Shown in pieces: positions 17,898 to 25,750 of a stretch of DNA of 46,417 nt; position 1 is the first letter of the stretch; every line of letters begins with the position of its first letter. The DNA is from Candidatus Obscuribacter sp. (GTDB lineage Bacteria > Cyanobacteriota > Vampirovibrionia > Obscuribacterales > Obscuribacteraceae). A program made the position numbers and the translations under genes. Below the pieces are notes generated by a model. It made no database searches, was not told the DNA's origin, and saw nothing but the letters and a program-made list of their open reading frames with translations. The DNA is taken from positions 1 through 46,417 of the forward strand of contig JADYXQ010000103.1 in assembly GCA_021772135.1 (NCBI GenBank), given 5' to 3'.

Positions 17898-18682
17898 TAT
17901 GCAGCTCCTTTATTTTTCGATTCACGCACCAATTGTCTCAAATAAACACTCTTCTTGCGCACATAGTCGCTGTAAATGGTGGCCAGTTGTAAGCCCAGGC
18001 CGCCATCGAGAATACCTGCGCGAAGAAAATAGCGGTTAAAAAAAGTCCAGCCGCTGTTGAGAATTTCATTGGCCACACTAGAGCGCCATTTGAAGTCACC
18101 GCGATTGAAAAACTCCTGCGCTGAAAGTCTGGCATATTTATCCATAGCAGCGGCAAAATCATCGACGGTTTTGTAAGCGTAGTGGTGCATAGAATGACTA
18201 AGCATGCCCACCGGTCCTGTCATCTTAATGGCTTCGTGAACCAGTCGCTCACCAAACTTTCCTTTGCCGCGCTTAAATAAACGCAGTTGCGCATCCGGAT
18301 AGAAGCCACCATGGGTAATGGCGGTATCGCCAATGTACAAAACCCGTGGAATTTTATAGCCATCGCATTTTTCCACATCGGAACCAGCAAGAAGCGCTTG
18401 AATCTCGCTCACCAGCTCAGGCGTGAGTATCTCGTCTGCGTCAAGACTCAACACCCAATCACTTTTGGCGAGTTCAATAGCAAAGTTTTTCTGCCCGGCA
18501 AAGCCTAACCAATCTTGATGCTGAACTTGAGCGCCAAGATCGCGAGCAATGGCAATAGTCTTGTCGGTGGAGCCTGAGTCAACCACAATTATTTCATCAA
18601 CAAGTGGCCTGGCAGCATCGATCACTCGACCGATAGTGCGCTCTTCGTCTTGAGCCACTATGACCAGAGAAACGGTAGGCAT
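17897..18682 (-). CDS. Family 2 glycosyltransferase (WaaE/KdtX-like)
   Basis: A 261-aa GT-A enzyme that would transfer a sugar from a nucleotide-sugar at the inner membrane face. The N-terminal motif PTVSLVIVAQDEERTIGRVI, the nucleotide-binding VDSGSTDKT (35-42) and the metal-binding LSLDADEILTPEL (D81, D83) are intact. The later GFAGQKNFA and RLFKRGKGKFGERLVHEAI match the LPS-core beta-glucosyltransferase WaaE/KdtX subfamily. A C-terminal amphipathic region (FFNRYFLRAGILDGGLGLQL) may dock to the membrane. It sits between two paralogous aspartic-protease genes with a gap of three bases and an overlap of one, so all three share one transcript. Confidence 0.88.
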   Translation of the reverse strand: MPTVSLVIVAQDEERTIGRVIDAARPLVDEIIVVDSGSTDKTIAIARDLGAQVQHQDWLGFAGQKNFAIELAKSDWVLSLDADEILTPELVSEIQALLAGSDVEKCDGYKIPRVLYIGDTAITHGGFYPDAQLRLFKRGKGKFGERLVHEAIKMTGPVGMLSHSMHHYAYKTVDDFAAAMDKYARLSAQEFFNRGDFKWRSSVANEILNSGWTFFNRYFLRAGILDGGLGLQLATIYSDYVRKKSVYLRQLVRESKNKGAA

Positions 18683-18685
18683 AAA

Positions 18686-19960
18686 TTAGCGACGGAAACG
18701 AATAAGCTTGGCCGAGTCATCAATTGTATAGCTGCTATCGCCAAAGAATGACTGTCCTAATAGTGGCACCGTTCCTGAGAAATTATCGACGACTGTGGCG
18801 CTCACATTGCGTTTTTCGATGGCTCCCATTTTCACGACACGAAGCTGCACTTTTTTGCCGCGCGTCTGTCCAGAGGTGCCATTCACCACAGTTTCTTCGG
18901 CATCTTCAGGCACTGCAATACCGAATCTTTTTGCCATTTCTTTAGTCATCATTATGCTAGATGCACCAGTGTCTACAGCCATCTGAACAGGTCTACCATC
19001 GACGCTTACGCTAACAATCATAAGATCGTTATCGTCCTTAATAAAAGGAATAGCATAAGGATCACTATTGCTACGCGAGGACGAAAAAGAACTAGCAGCA
19101 CTGGCGGCTGCTCTAGTGCCCTGCTTTGCGAGTACCAAGCAACGTGCATTGTTGTCTACATTGCAGGCGTACTCTTTAAAAAAGGATTTGCTTACAGACG
19201 GGCTATCGAGCATGGACTCTTTAATGACCACAGGAAAATCATTGCGCTCTACACTGCCAATTTTGATATTCATGCGCATATTCCAGGTCTTCGTCGCTGT
19301 ACCTGCGCTTGACGAAGTACCAGTCGCCGCTCCGCTGGGTTCAGGAATTCCCATAGACTGAAGATGGTTTTTACCAAAGATCGTGGCTTCAGAGCCAGTA
19401 TCGTAAAGAACCTTCATTGGCCTATTGTTGAACATGCCATCAATCATGATACCGCCACCATCTCTAGTGAACGGAATACGAGCTTCATCGGGCAAACGAT
19501 CATTGGACGACGCATAGCTGCCTTGAGTAGATTGAGGCTGGCGGCTATAAGATTGGGTATTACTGTTGCTGCGCACTTGCTGTGGCGCACCACTAGGAAC
19601 ATAATCGGGGCTTATTGACTTGAGCAGCGCCGGATCCATAACGGCCAGCGCCTTTCTCGAATAATTTGCGGCGTCAGACATGGGGAAATTTTGGATGATG
19701 CGGGCGTATTCTCGACGAGCAGCTACTGAATCTTTTGAGTAGTGCAAGGCCAGTGCGTGATAGTAATAAGCCACATGATTGCGGGGGTTAGCTTCAATCG
19801 CCCTTTCAAACGACTTAGACGCCAGAGCGTATTGCTTGTTTTTAAAATATTTAGTGCCGTCGGTAAACGGATCGGCTGCATGAGCGCCGCAGGCAGAGCC
19901 AAAATTCAAAAGCGTTGCGGCGATTATTGCCAGAGAACTATTGTGCAGGTTATTTCGCAT
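18686..19960 (-). CDS. Secreted TPR protein with two retropepsin-like domains (paralogue)
   Basis: A 424-aa paralogue of the protein at 16614 with the same order: signal peptide (about 1-29, ...CGAHAADP), TPR helices, polar linker, two protease-like domains. Copy 1 has NNRPMKVLYDTGSEATIFGK (D187) and copy 2 has VDGRPVQMAVDTGASSIMMT (D330). Copy 1 has DTGSE in place of DTGAS, and its C-terminal glycine motif (SVSKSFFKEYACNVD) lacks the usual LGQ, so copy 1 may be less active. Copy 2 keeps VPLLGQSFF. The start is ATG 19960 with GGGGA five bases upstream; ATG 19975 in the same frame would place that site inside the gene. It follows the acyl-CoA dehydrogenase by about 20 bases. Confidence 0.85.
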   Translation of the reverse strand: MRNNLHNSSLAIIAATLLNFGSACGAHAADPFTDGTKYFKNKQYALASKSFERAIEANPRNHVAYYYHALALHYSKDSVAARREYARIIQNFPMSDAANYSRKALAVMDPALLKSISPDYVPSGAPQQVRSNSNTQSYSRQPQSTQGSYASSNDRLPDEARIPFTRDGGGIMIDGMFNNRPMKVLYDTGSEATIFGKNHLQSMGIPEPSGAATGTSSSAGTATKTWNMRMNIKIGSVERNDFPVVIKESMLDSPSVSKSFFKEYACNVDNNARCLVLAKQGTRAAASAASSFSSSRSNSDPYAIPFIKDDNDLMIVSVSVDGRPVQMAVDTGASSIMMTKEMAKRFGIAVPEDAEETVVNGTSGQTRGKKVQLRVVKMGAIEKRNVSATVVDNFSGTVPLLGQSFFGDSSYTIDDSAKLIRFRR

Positions 19961-19979
19961 AAGTCCCCATAACATAGAA

Positions 19980-21116
19980 TCAAACGCCCAGTTCTTCTTT
20001 CAATATAACTTTCTGAATTTCGGAGGTGCCTTCAAATACTTCCGTCAATTTGCCGTCGCGGAAAAGTCTTTCAACAGGAAGTTCAGTACTTGCTCCCAGC
20101 ATACCGAATATTTGAACCGCTTCGCCACTATGAAAGCGAGCGACTTTAGCTGCAAACATTTTTGCCATGGCGGCATATTTGCGAAACTCACCAGGTTCAT
20201 CAGCATGGCTCCATGCCGCTCTGTACGTCAAAAGCCGTGCTGCTTCTGTTTCAACAGAGTGATCGGCTAGCTTCCACTGTATGCCTTGAAACTTAGAAAT
20301 AGAATGCCCGAATTGCTCTCTCATAAGCGCACGCTCGGCAGAAAATTTGAGGGTTTCATCAGCAATACCAACTGCGGCCGCCGCGACAATGGTTTTACTC
20401 AAGTTGAAAACCGCATCAACCTGTTTTTCAACTTCGGCGCCGCTCACTCTGACACCGAGATAATTTTCAGCTGAAATTTTGTGATTATTGAAGGTCAGGT
20501 CGCATGTGCCGGCGGAGCGCAAACCAAGCTTAGCTTTGTTTGCGCCGACAACCACAGTGGCAGAAGGGGCACTGTCAACCAGATAAATGCCAAGATTCTC
20601 GCCATCTTTAGCCAACACAGCAAAAAGCCCGGCCAGGTCGCCGTTGACTACCCAGGTTTTTTCGCCAGTCAACACGACATCGCTGTTTTCCAATCGAGCT
20701 GTAGTTTGCACAGCTTTGAAATCAGAACCGGCCATTTCTTCGCCGAAAGCTTGCGCACCGATTAACTCGCCGCTGGCAAGATGCGAAAGGTAACGAGATT
20801 TTTGTGTTTCAGTACCGTATTTAACGATTAATTCGATCACACTGTAATGGCTGGCAAGAGCCAGGCCCAGCCCGGCTGAGGCCGCTGCCAGTGCTTCGAC
20901 AAAAAGTACCAATTCCACAGCGCTGTGGCCCTGTCCGCCATACTCTTTAGGCACCGTCATGCCCAGATAGCCGCCCTTTGACAGCCTGCTCAATGCCTCT
21001 TTGGCTGAGATTTTCTCGCTGTCTAACTCGCGAGCGATGGGCGAGATTTGCTCTGCCACAAACTTCAAAAATTGCTCTTGCAATGCCAATTGGGCGTCGC
21101 TTAAGAAGGTATTCAC
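19980..21116 (-). CDS. Acyl-CoA dehydrogenase family protein
   Basis: FAD-dependent enzyme of 378 aa, the standard length, that oxidises acyl-CoA to 2-enoyl-CoA. An N-terminal helical domain is followed by GGYLGMTVPKEYGGQGHSAV, then the FAD-binding GAQAFGEEMAGSDFKAVQT and KTWVVNG, and the C-terminal RALMREQFGHSISKFQGIQW. The catalytic base is E362 in VFEGTSEIQ, close to the C-terminus as in short- and medium-chain enzymes. GTG 21116 is preceded by GGGAG at the right distance. No beta-oxidation partner is adjacent; it heads the protease-glycosyltransferase operon instead. The UGA stop falls at the family's usual end. The chain-length preference is not readable. Confidence 0.92.
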   Translation of the reverse strand: MNTFLSDAQLALQEQFLKFVAEQISPIARELDSEKISAKEALSRLSKGGYLGMTVPKEYGGQGHSAVELVLFVEALAAASAGLGLALASHYSVIELIVKYGTETQKSRYLSHLASGELIGAQAFGEEMAGSDFKAVQTTARLENSDVVLTGEKTWVVNGDLAGLFAVLAKDGENLGIYLVDSAPSATVVVGANKAKLGLRSAGTCDLTFNNHKISAENYLGVRVSGAEVEKQVDAVFNLSKTIVAAAAVGIADETLKFSAERALMREQFGHSISKFQGIQWKLADHSVETEAARLLTYRAAWSHADEPGEFRKYAAMAKMFAAKVARFHSGEAVQIFGMLGASTELPVERLFRDGKLTEVFEGTSEIQKVILKEELGV

Positions 21117-21197
21117 GGAAACTCCCGCTGGAACGATTAGAATTTGGTTGTTGAAACCCTGATAAACTGCTGATCATAGCATTTACGGAATAGAATC

Positions 21198-22997
21198 ATG
21201 AGCATGCTTGCAAAGTGGATGAAGCGCGCCTCCAGCCTCTTTACAGAGAAGCCGAGCGTCAAAGTCGATGACTCTGGTATGGAGCATTTTCTCGTCTATC
21301 ACGGACTGGTAGGCTCAAGCCCAGAGAATCAACGAGAGTTTAAAGATGTGCGCGCCGATATAACGTCGGCGGTCAATCGCAATAATTCGCACAATCTTTG
21401 CATCAACCTCAAGTTGGCGCCGCTCTGGTGGGAGGAAAAGCTGCACCGCATCTTTACTGAGCTGGTAGAAAATCCCAGTTCAGCTGACAGCGCTCTGCGC
21501 ACCTTACTACCGGCGAAGTCTGACGACTACGAAGCACAAGATTATGACCCGCTCCGCCATCAAGACTGGCGAGTGCGAGCCAATGCCGCGCTCATACTGG
21601 CAAATTTAAAAGTCGACAAAGCACAAGACAACATTATCAGCGCGCTCAATGCCACCGCTGACAATACCACTCCCGCCTTCTGCCATATTTCCCGGGCGCT
21701 TTCAGCTTTTCGCACTGACGAAGCAAAAGCAGCTCTAGCAGCCTTTTTGGACGATAATGAACCATGGATAAAAGTAGACGTCGTCAGCGCACTCTCGCGC
21801 TGGCCACTTTCGTCAGTGTCTGATTTGTTGAAAAAGGCTTTCAGCCGCCATCATGATTTTATCGATTACTCCGCCGTAGCCCTGGCCAAAAATCACAAGC
21901 CTCTGGAATTTCTTTCTGGTGACAGCGATATGGCAAATCTGGGTGCTGCCTTAATTGTTGGTCTGCTCGACGCCTCACAGCAAACTTTTTCGGGCAACCA
22001 GGAAATTCTTACGGACGCCCAAATTTATCAATGCTTAGAACCATTAACTGAAAGCCTGAAAAGTGAGCCCAGCGCACTAAAATTACGAGCGCAAGTGGGG
22101 CTCTCAAGGTGGCTGGAAAACAATTACGGGCCCCTTAAAGCAGACATTTCAGACTATCCTGATAGAGATGCTATCGCACAAGCCATCGCACTGAGCGACG
22201 ATCAAGAACTGAGACAAAAAGTAGTCGCCGAAATTGAAAAATCACTGCTGACTCTAAAATCTGACGATCAGTTCATATCGAGCCCATTGCGTCACGGACT
22301 CAAATTGATTGGCGAAATTCAGCTCTGTGAAACCATGAACGTTTTGCAGTCAATCTTAGGAACACCGCAAGCTCTGCCATATCGCAATGAAATGGTTGAA
22401 GCTCTGGGTCTATTAAAAGATCCGGTCGCGGCACCACAGCTGGTGAAAATAGCTAGAGACCTGGTCAATGTCAACGACCGCAAACTACCGCCGCTGAGTG
22501 CAACCAGCGTTCTTGAGCCAGACATTGAGAACTCAAAAACTTACTGGTACATCCTAAAAGCCCTGGCCTATCTGGCCAGCCCAGAATCACTCGAGTTGAT
22601 TATTGAAGCCACTTACGACCATGCCGCAGACAAAAGAGAAGAGGCACTGGCTTCGGCGGTTAAAATTCGCGCACTCGGCGGCGCTGAGCTAGATAGCAAG
22701 AAAGAAGTTGATGAAGCGGTTGCACGCAGCCTCAATGATCCTTCATCGCAAGTAAGATCGCAGGCACTAAAGGGAGTGTCGCAATTAGACTTAAGTCAAA
22801 ATATTGATGCCGTGGTAAAGATGATCAATTCTCAAGAAGTATCGGTGTCGCGCGCTAGTTTCGAGACACTGGAAGCCCTTGTGGCAGCTGGTCATAAGAG
22901 TGCCGTGCATACCGCCTTGCTGGAGTTTAAAAAGACACTAAGTAGCACGGTCAGAATCAAACGCGTTGATGATTTCATCAGCCAAAACTGTCAGTAA
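21198..22997 (+). CDS. HEAT-repeat protein
   Basis: A 599-aa soluble protein built largely of helical HEAT-like repeats. Examples are DWRVRANAALILANLKVDKA, EAKAALAAFLDDNEPWIKVD and VVSALSRW, PVAAPQLVKIARDL, and SSQVRSQALKGVSQLDLSQN. Such solenoids bind proteins or, in phycobilin-lyase-type families, modify them; no active site is seen here. The N-terminal 100 residues (SLFTEKPSVKVDDSGMEHFL, then WEEKLHRIFTELVE) have no repeats. It is transcribed with the small membrane protein 27 bases downstream and is divergent from the acyl-CoA dehydrogenase. The role is unknown. Confidence 0.75.
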   Translation: MSMLAKWMKRASSLFTEKPSVKVDDSGMEHFLVYHGLVGSSPENQREFKDVRADITSAVNRNNSHNLCINLKLAPLWWEEKLHRIFTELVENPSSADSALRTLLPAKSDDYEAQDYDPLRHQDWRVRANAALILANLKVDKAQDNIISALNATADNTTPAFCHISRALSAFRTDEAKAALAAFLDDNEPWIKVDVVSALSRWPLSSVSDLLKKAFSRHHDFIDYSAVALAKNHKPLEFLSGDSDMANLGAALIVGLLDASQQTFSGNQEILTDAQIYQCLEPLTESLKSEPSALKLRAQVGLSRWLENNYGPLKADISDYPDRDAIAQAIALSDDQELRQKVVAEIEKSLLTLKSDDQFISSPLRHGLKLIGEIQLCETMNVLQSILGTPQALPYRNEMVEALGLLKDPVAAPQLVKIARDLVNVNDRKLPPLSATSVLEPDIENSKTYWYILKALAYLASPESLELIIEATYDHAADKREEALASAVKIRALGGAELDSKKEVDEAVARSLNDPSSQVRSQALKGVSQLDLSQNIDAVVKMINSQEVSVSRASFETLEALVAAGHKSAVHTALLEFKKTLSSTVRIKRVDDFISQNCQ

Positions 22998-23024
22998 GAT
23001 AGAATTCAATTTTTAGGTATTTAA

Positions 23025-23600
23025 GTGGATCCTGAAACCGCCGGTGAACTAATTAAGAAACAAGAGCAGAGTGTTGCTCACGGATCAGCTATGGACAAAA
23101 TTGCTGACTCATTTCTTTCAGAAGTTCTCGCTAAAGACGATCCGACTGCGGTAGAACTGGCCAATCAGGCTGCTAAGGCTCAACTCAAAACCTATAAGCA
23201 TCCTATGGCGGTTGACGTGATGCTGGCCTTTGGTTTGTTATTTGCCATGGCCGGTTTGACAGTCAGCTTTGTCAAAGGTCTCAATACTCACTCTGCCAAA
23301 ACCAATATTATGCAAGGCAATTACAAAGCGGCCATCGGTATTTTGCGCAGCTCGCCCATACCAGAATTTTTTGGTGGCACCAGCGCCGATAATAGCGAAG
23401 ACCTGCTAAATCAAGCACTCTATCTGGATGCCATGGAAAAACTTGACGCCAATCGCGACGATCAAACCGCGCTGCAAGAACTGGCAAAAATTTCCGCCAG
23501 CTCGCGCTTTTTTGATCTGGCTCAAGATCAGCTCAAGCAACTTTCAAAAGCAAAAGAGCAAGCTAACCCTGAAACGGTTCCACTTGCTCCTGCTCAATAA
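23025..23600 (+). CDS. Single-pass membrane protein, partner of the HEAT protein
   Basis: A 191-aa protein starting at GTG 23025 (AGG seven bases upstream). Residues 1-60 are polar and acidic, one hydrophobic segment follows (VDVMLAFGLLFAMAGLTVSF, about 64-83), and the rest is helical with a TPR-like pair (KTNIMQGNYKAAIGILRSSP; DLLNQALYLDAMEKLDANRD) and a Gln/Pro/Ala end. The shape, a membrane anchor followed by TPR-like helices, is that of a scaffold. It meets gcvH convergently with ten bases between stops. I do not recognise a family. Confidence 0.6.
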   Translation: MDPETAGELIKKQEQSVAHGSAMDKIADSFLSEVLAKDDPTAVELANQAAKAQLKTYKHPMAVDVMLAFGLLFAMAGLTVSFVKGLNTHSAKTNIMQGNYKAAIGILRSSPIPEFFGGTSADNSEDLLNQALYLDAMEKLDANRDDQTALQELAKISASSRFFDLAQDQLKQLSKAKEQANPETVPLAPAQ

Positions 23601-23610
23601 ATTGAAATCG

Positions 23611-23994
23611 TTAGTCGACGATGAATTTTTTGTAGTCGTCTGCGCTCATTAATCCGGCAACTTCAGCAGGGTTCTCCACCTTAAGTTTGATCATCCAACC
23701 ACCCTTATAAGGATCAAGGTTGACAAGCTCAGGCTCAGAATTAAGCGCTTCGTTAATTGCTGTAATTTCGCCGGCCAGAGGCATGAAAAGATCAGAAACT
23801 GATTTAACAGACTCGATAACGCCGAATTTTTGTTCGGTTTTGAACTTAGCGCCTACTTTTGGCAATTCGACAAATGTAACGTCGCCGAGCTGGTCTGCGG
23901 CAAAAGCTGTAATGCCGATGGTAGCGATATCGCCTTCAACACTGACGAATTCATGGCTTTTTACGTACTTAAGCTCATCTGGATGACTCAGCAT
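23611..23994 (-). CDS. gcvH: Glycine cleavage system H protein
   Basis: Lipoyl carrier that shuttles the aminomethyl group from GcvP to GcvT and electrons to dihydrolipoyl dehydrogenase. At 127 aa it has the normal length. The lipoylated lysine is K64 in GVIESVKSVSDLFMPLAGEI; the preceding GDIATIGITAFAADQLGDVT and following EPYGKGW-like DPYKGGWMIKLK are conserved. A GGGAG lies 12 bases before ATG 23994. It is on the same strand as gcvT, but three unrelated membrane genes and a terminator lie between, so it may need its own promoter or read-through. gcvP and lpd are not in the window. Confidence 0.96.
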   Translation of the reverse strand: MLSHPDELKYVKSHEFVSVEGDIATIGITAFAADQLGDVTFVELPKVGAKFKTEQKFGVIESVKSVSDLFMPLAGEITAINEALNSEPELVNLDPYKGGWMIKLKVENPAEVAGLMSADDYKKFIVD

Positions 23995-24022
23995 GAAGGC
24001 AATACTCCCTATTTCCTGGACA

Positions 24023-24047
24023 CAAAAATTACTCTCTAAAGAGTAAT
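24023..24047 (-). terminator. Terminator or attenuator between the membrane triad and gcvH
   Basis: An 8-bp stem ATTACTCT/AGAGTAAT (24028-24035 and 24040-24047) with a four-base loop, followed in the minus direction by TTTTT. It lies 26 bases after the TAA that ends the TonB-like frame and 28 bases before the gcvH ATG, so it would sit in the gcvH leader of any read-through transcript. Confidence 0.6.
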
Positions 24048-24073
24048 AGAGTTAGCCGTGGTTTTGGCACATC

Positions 24074-24301
24074 TTAAGGATGAATGTAACTTAAAAGACC
24101 AATTTCAGAAGGCCCCTTGAAAACGCTGACAGGATTAGAAAGATTAACTGCGCTAGTGGCCGTTTTATCGAAGGCACTGCTGCCGGAAGAATCTAAAACT
24201 GCAATGTTCTTGATTTGGCCCGTGCGCAAAATATCGAATTTTACTACCGTGCGCTTCTGACCCGAATCTCTTGGCGGCTGCCAGTTCGTTTGATCACCGG
24301 T
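24074..24301 (-). pseudogene. TonB C-terminal-like domain in frame beyond a UGA
   Basis: Directly after the UGA (24304-24302) of the membrane/zinc-ribbon gene the same frame stays open for 75 codons and ends in TAA (24076-24074). It reads TGDQTNWQPPRDSGQKRT, then VVKFDILRTGQIKNIAVLDS, then SGSSAFDKTATSAVNLSNPV. This is the TonB/TolA C-terminal pattern (V-x-F-x-I...G-x-I-x-N-x-x-V...SSG...D..A..A). There is no ATG, GTG or ribosome site inside it, so it cannot easily be a separate gene. The upstream gene supplies a membrane anchor and a Pro-rich linker, as TonB proteins do. Either the gene is broken by a nonsense change, or the UGA is read through. The marking as pseudogene is a cautious default. 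Confidence 0.7.
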
Positions 24302-25075
24302 TCAAGCGCCGCAATGCAAACAAAAAGAAAAAGCGGCATCTAAGTGGTAATTACAAGTGGGGCAAGACTTGGCACTATCAGCAGTACCAGGCAATGGACC
24401 CGGTGTGGGCATCGGTGTTGGCACTGGACTCGGTATTGGCTCTTGCACTGGCATTGGCACAGGCTCTGCCAACGAAACAAATTCAACTTCAGCCTGAAGT
24501 GGGCCTGCACTCTCAGATTCTTCAGCCTCGGCTACAAGTGCCAAAGCTAGCTTGACTTGCCTGGCGAGAGAATTTGTGATCGCCAATTGGCCAGGCGACT
24601 GGCTGACGATTAATTTCTTCTGTAAAAAAGCTTTTTCAAAAACAAGATTGGTCTTTCTCAAAATCAAATTTACATCTTCATCGGTGCCGCAGTTTACGAT
24701 GAAGCTCCATTCAACTCGCGTCTGTGCCAGACCAAGGTTGCCCAAAAATACGTAAATCAAAATTTCTACGATCCGTTGGCCGGCACCGGGAGGAGTTCCT
24801 GCTAATACAGCACGGATGCAAGAATTAACGGAATCCTCATCATTAATCTGCCAGTTACAGCCTACGAAGTCTGCTTGCAGCAGCAAGTCGTGCACCATAT
24901 CCATTGCTTCATTCTGATCGAGAGCCACACATATTGCAGGCGGGAACCGATTAAAACCTGCACGCTTGCTACTGGCTTGCAAAGAATATATCGCTCCCGG
25001 TATGCCTAAAAATGTAGCCGAGACAAGTAGCAGGGCAATAAAAAGGAAGTTGGAATAAATTTCGTTCAATGACAT
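24302..25075 (-). CDS. Membrane-anchored protein with Pro-rich linker and zinc ribbon (triad member C)
   Basis: A 257-aa protein from ATG 25075 to UGA 24304. The same frame is open further upstream to 25201, but there it overlaps the preceding gene, and 25075 gives MSLNEIYSNFLFIALLLVSA, a membrane anchor. The middle domain (about 50-160: LDQNEAMDMVHDLLLQADFV, GCNWQIND, RVEWSFIVNCGTDEDVNLIL) is shared with member A at 25751. A Pro-rich stretch (PVPMPVQEPIPSPVPTPMPT) leads to a four-cysteine ribbon, CPTCNYHLDAAFSFCLHCGA. The frame then continues past the UGA into a TonB C-terminal-like domain. The function is unknown; a TonB-like energy transducer is inferred. Confidence 0.7.
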   Translation of the reverse strand: MSLNEIYSNFLFIALLLVSATFLGIPGAIYSLQASSKRAGFNRFPPAICVALDQNEAMDMVHDLLLQADFVGCNWQINDEDSVNSCIRAVLAGTPPGAGQRIVEILIYVFLGNLGLAQTRVEWSFIVNCGTDEDVNLILRKTNLVFEKAFLQKKLIVSQSPGQLAITNSLARQVKLALALVAEAEESESAGPLQAEVEFVSLAEPVPMPVQEPIPSPVPTPMPTPGPLPGTADSAKSCPTCNYHLDAAFSFCLHCGA

Positions 25076-25097
25076 GTTAAATCTGAAAAGGTCACAA

Positions 25098-25748
25098 TTA
25101 GACCGCTCCTCCGCAATGCAAACAAAAGGCAAAAGCTTTATCGAGAGGCTGATTGCAAGATCGACAATTTTGCGAGGCGACGGCAATGTTTGAGTGGGCA
25201 AGCGAACTCACTTGTTGCGTCAAATCTGCACCCGCTGTCACTATTTCATACAATATAGCAATAACAATGAGCTTGGTACGCAAAGACAATTCCAACTGTT
25301 GTTTCACATTAGTGACGGCTTGTTCCAAATCCAACTCTGCGCCAGCAAGATCTACAAAGGCATAAGTGAGGCGCGTGGAAAATTTATCCACAGACGACAG
25401 TTCAATATTCAGTTGCAAATCGACGGAACGCTCGGCACTGAGAGCAGCCTTGAGATGGGCCGAGTACTTAGACTTACCTTGTGCACTAGATGAACCAGCT
25501 TTCTGCCAGCATGATTTCCAGAACTCAGCAGCAGGCAGCTCTGCGGACACGGTATCGAATGCGGTGGCAAGAGGCAAGCGCACAATGAAGGGTGACGGGT
25601 TTTTCCACAATGATTCAACTGGCCGGCCTGCAGTCTTTTCGGCTAAGCTTCTATTGGCTGTGAGGCTAGCTCTCATTGCAAAAACAATACCTAGTGGTGT
25701 TGCAACGCAGACCACTGCGATGAGCAAAGAAGTGTCTAGATTCGCCAC
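25098..25748 (-). CDS. Membrane-anchored zinc-ribbon protein (triad member B)
   Basis: A 216-aa protein starting at GTG 25748, two bases after the stop of member A. An N-terminal hydrophobic segment (LLIAVVCVATPLGIVFAMRA) is followed by a divergent form of the triad's central domain (PLATAFDTVSAELPAAEFWK, then STRLTYAFVDLAGAELDLEQ). The C-terminal ribbon CRSCNQPLDKAFAFCLHCGG is nearly identical to that of member C. Unlike C there is no Pro-rich linker, and nothing TonB-like follows the TAA. The four cysteines probably bind zinc. The family is unknown to me. Confidence 0.65.
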   Translation of the reverse strand: MANLDTSLLIAVVCVATPLGIVFAMRASLTANRSLAEKTAGRPVESLWKNPSPFIVRLPLATAFDTVSAELPAAEFWKSCWQKAGSSSAQGKSKYSAHLKAALSAERSVDLQLNIELSSVDKFSTRLTYAFVDLAGAELDLEQAVTNVKQQLELSLRTKLIVIAILYEIVTAGADLTQQVSSLAHSNIAVASQNCRSCNQPLDKAFAFCLHCGGAV

Positions 25749-25750
25749 GA

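Noticed and set aside
24302-25201. Longer start (25201) for the zinc-ribbon gene
   Set aside because: The extra 42 residues overlap the end of the upstream gene by about 100 bases, whereas ATG 25075 begins directly at a membrane anchor.
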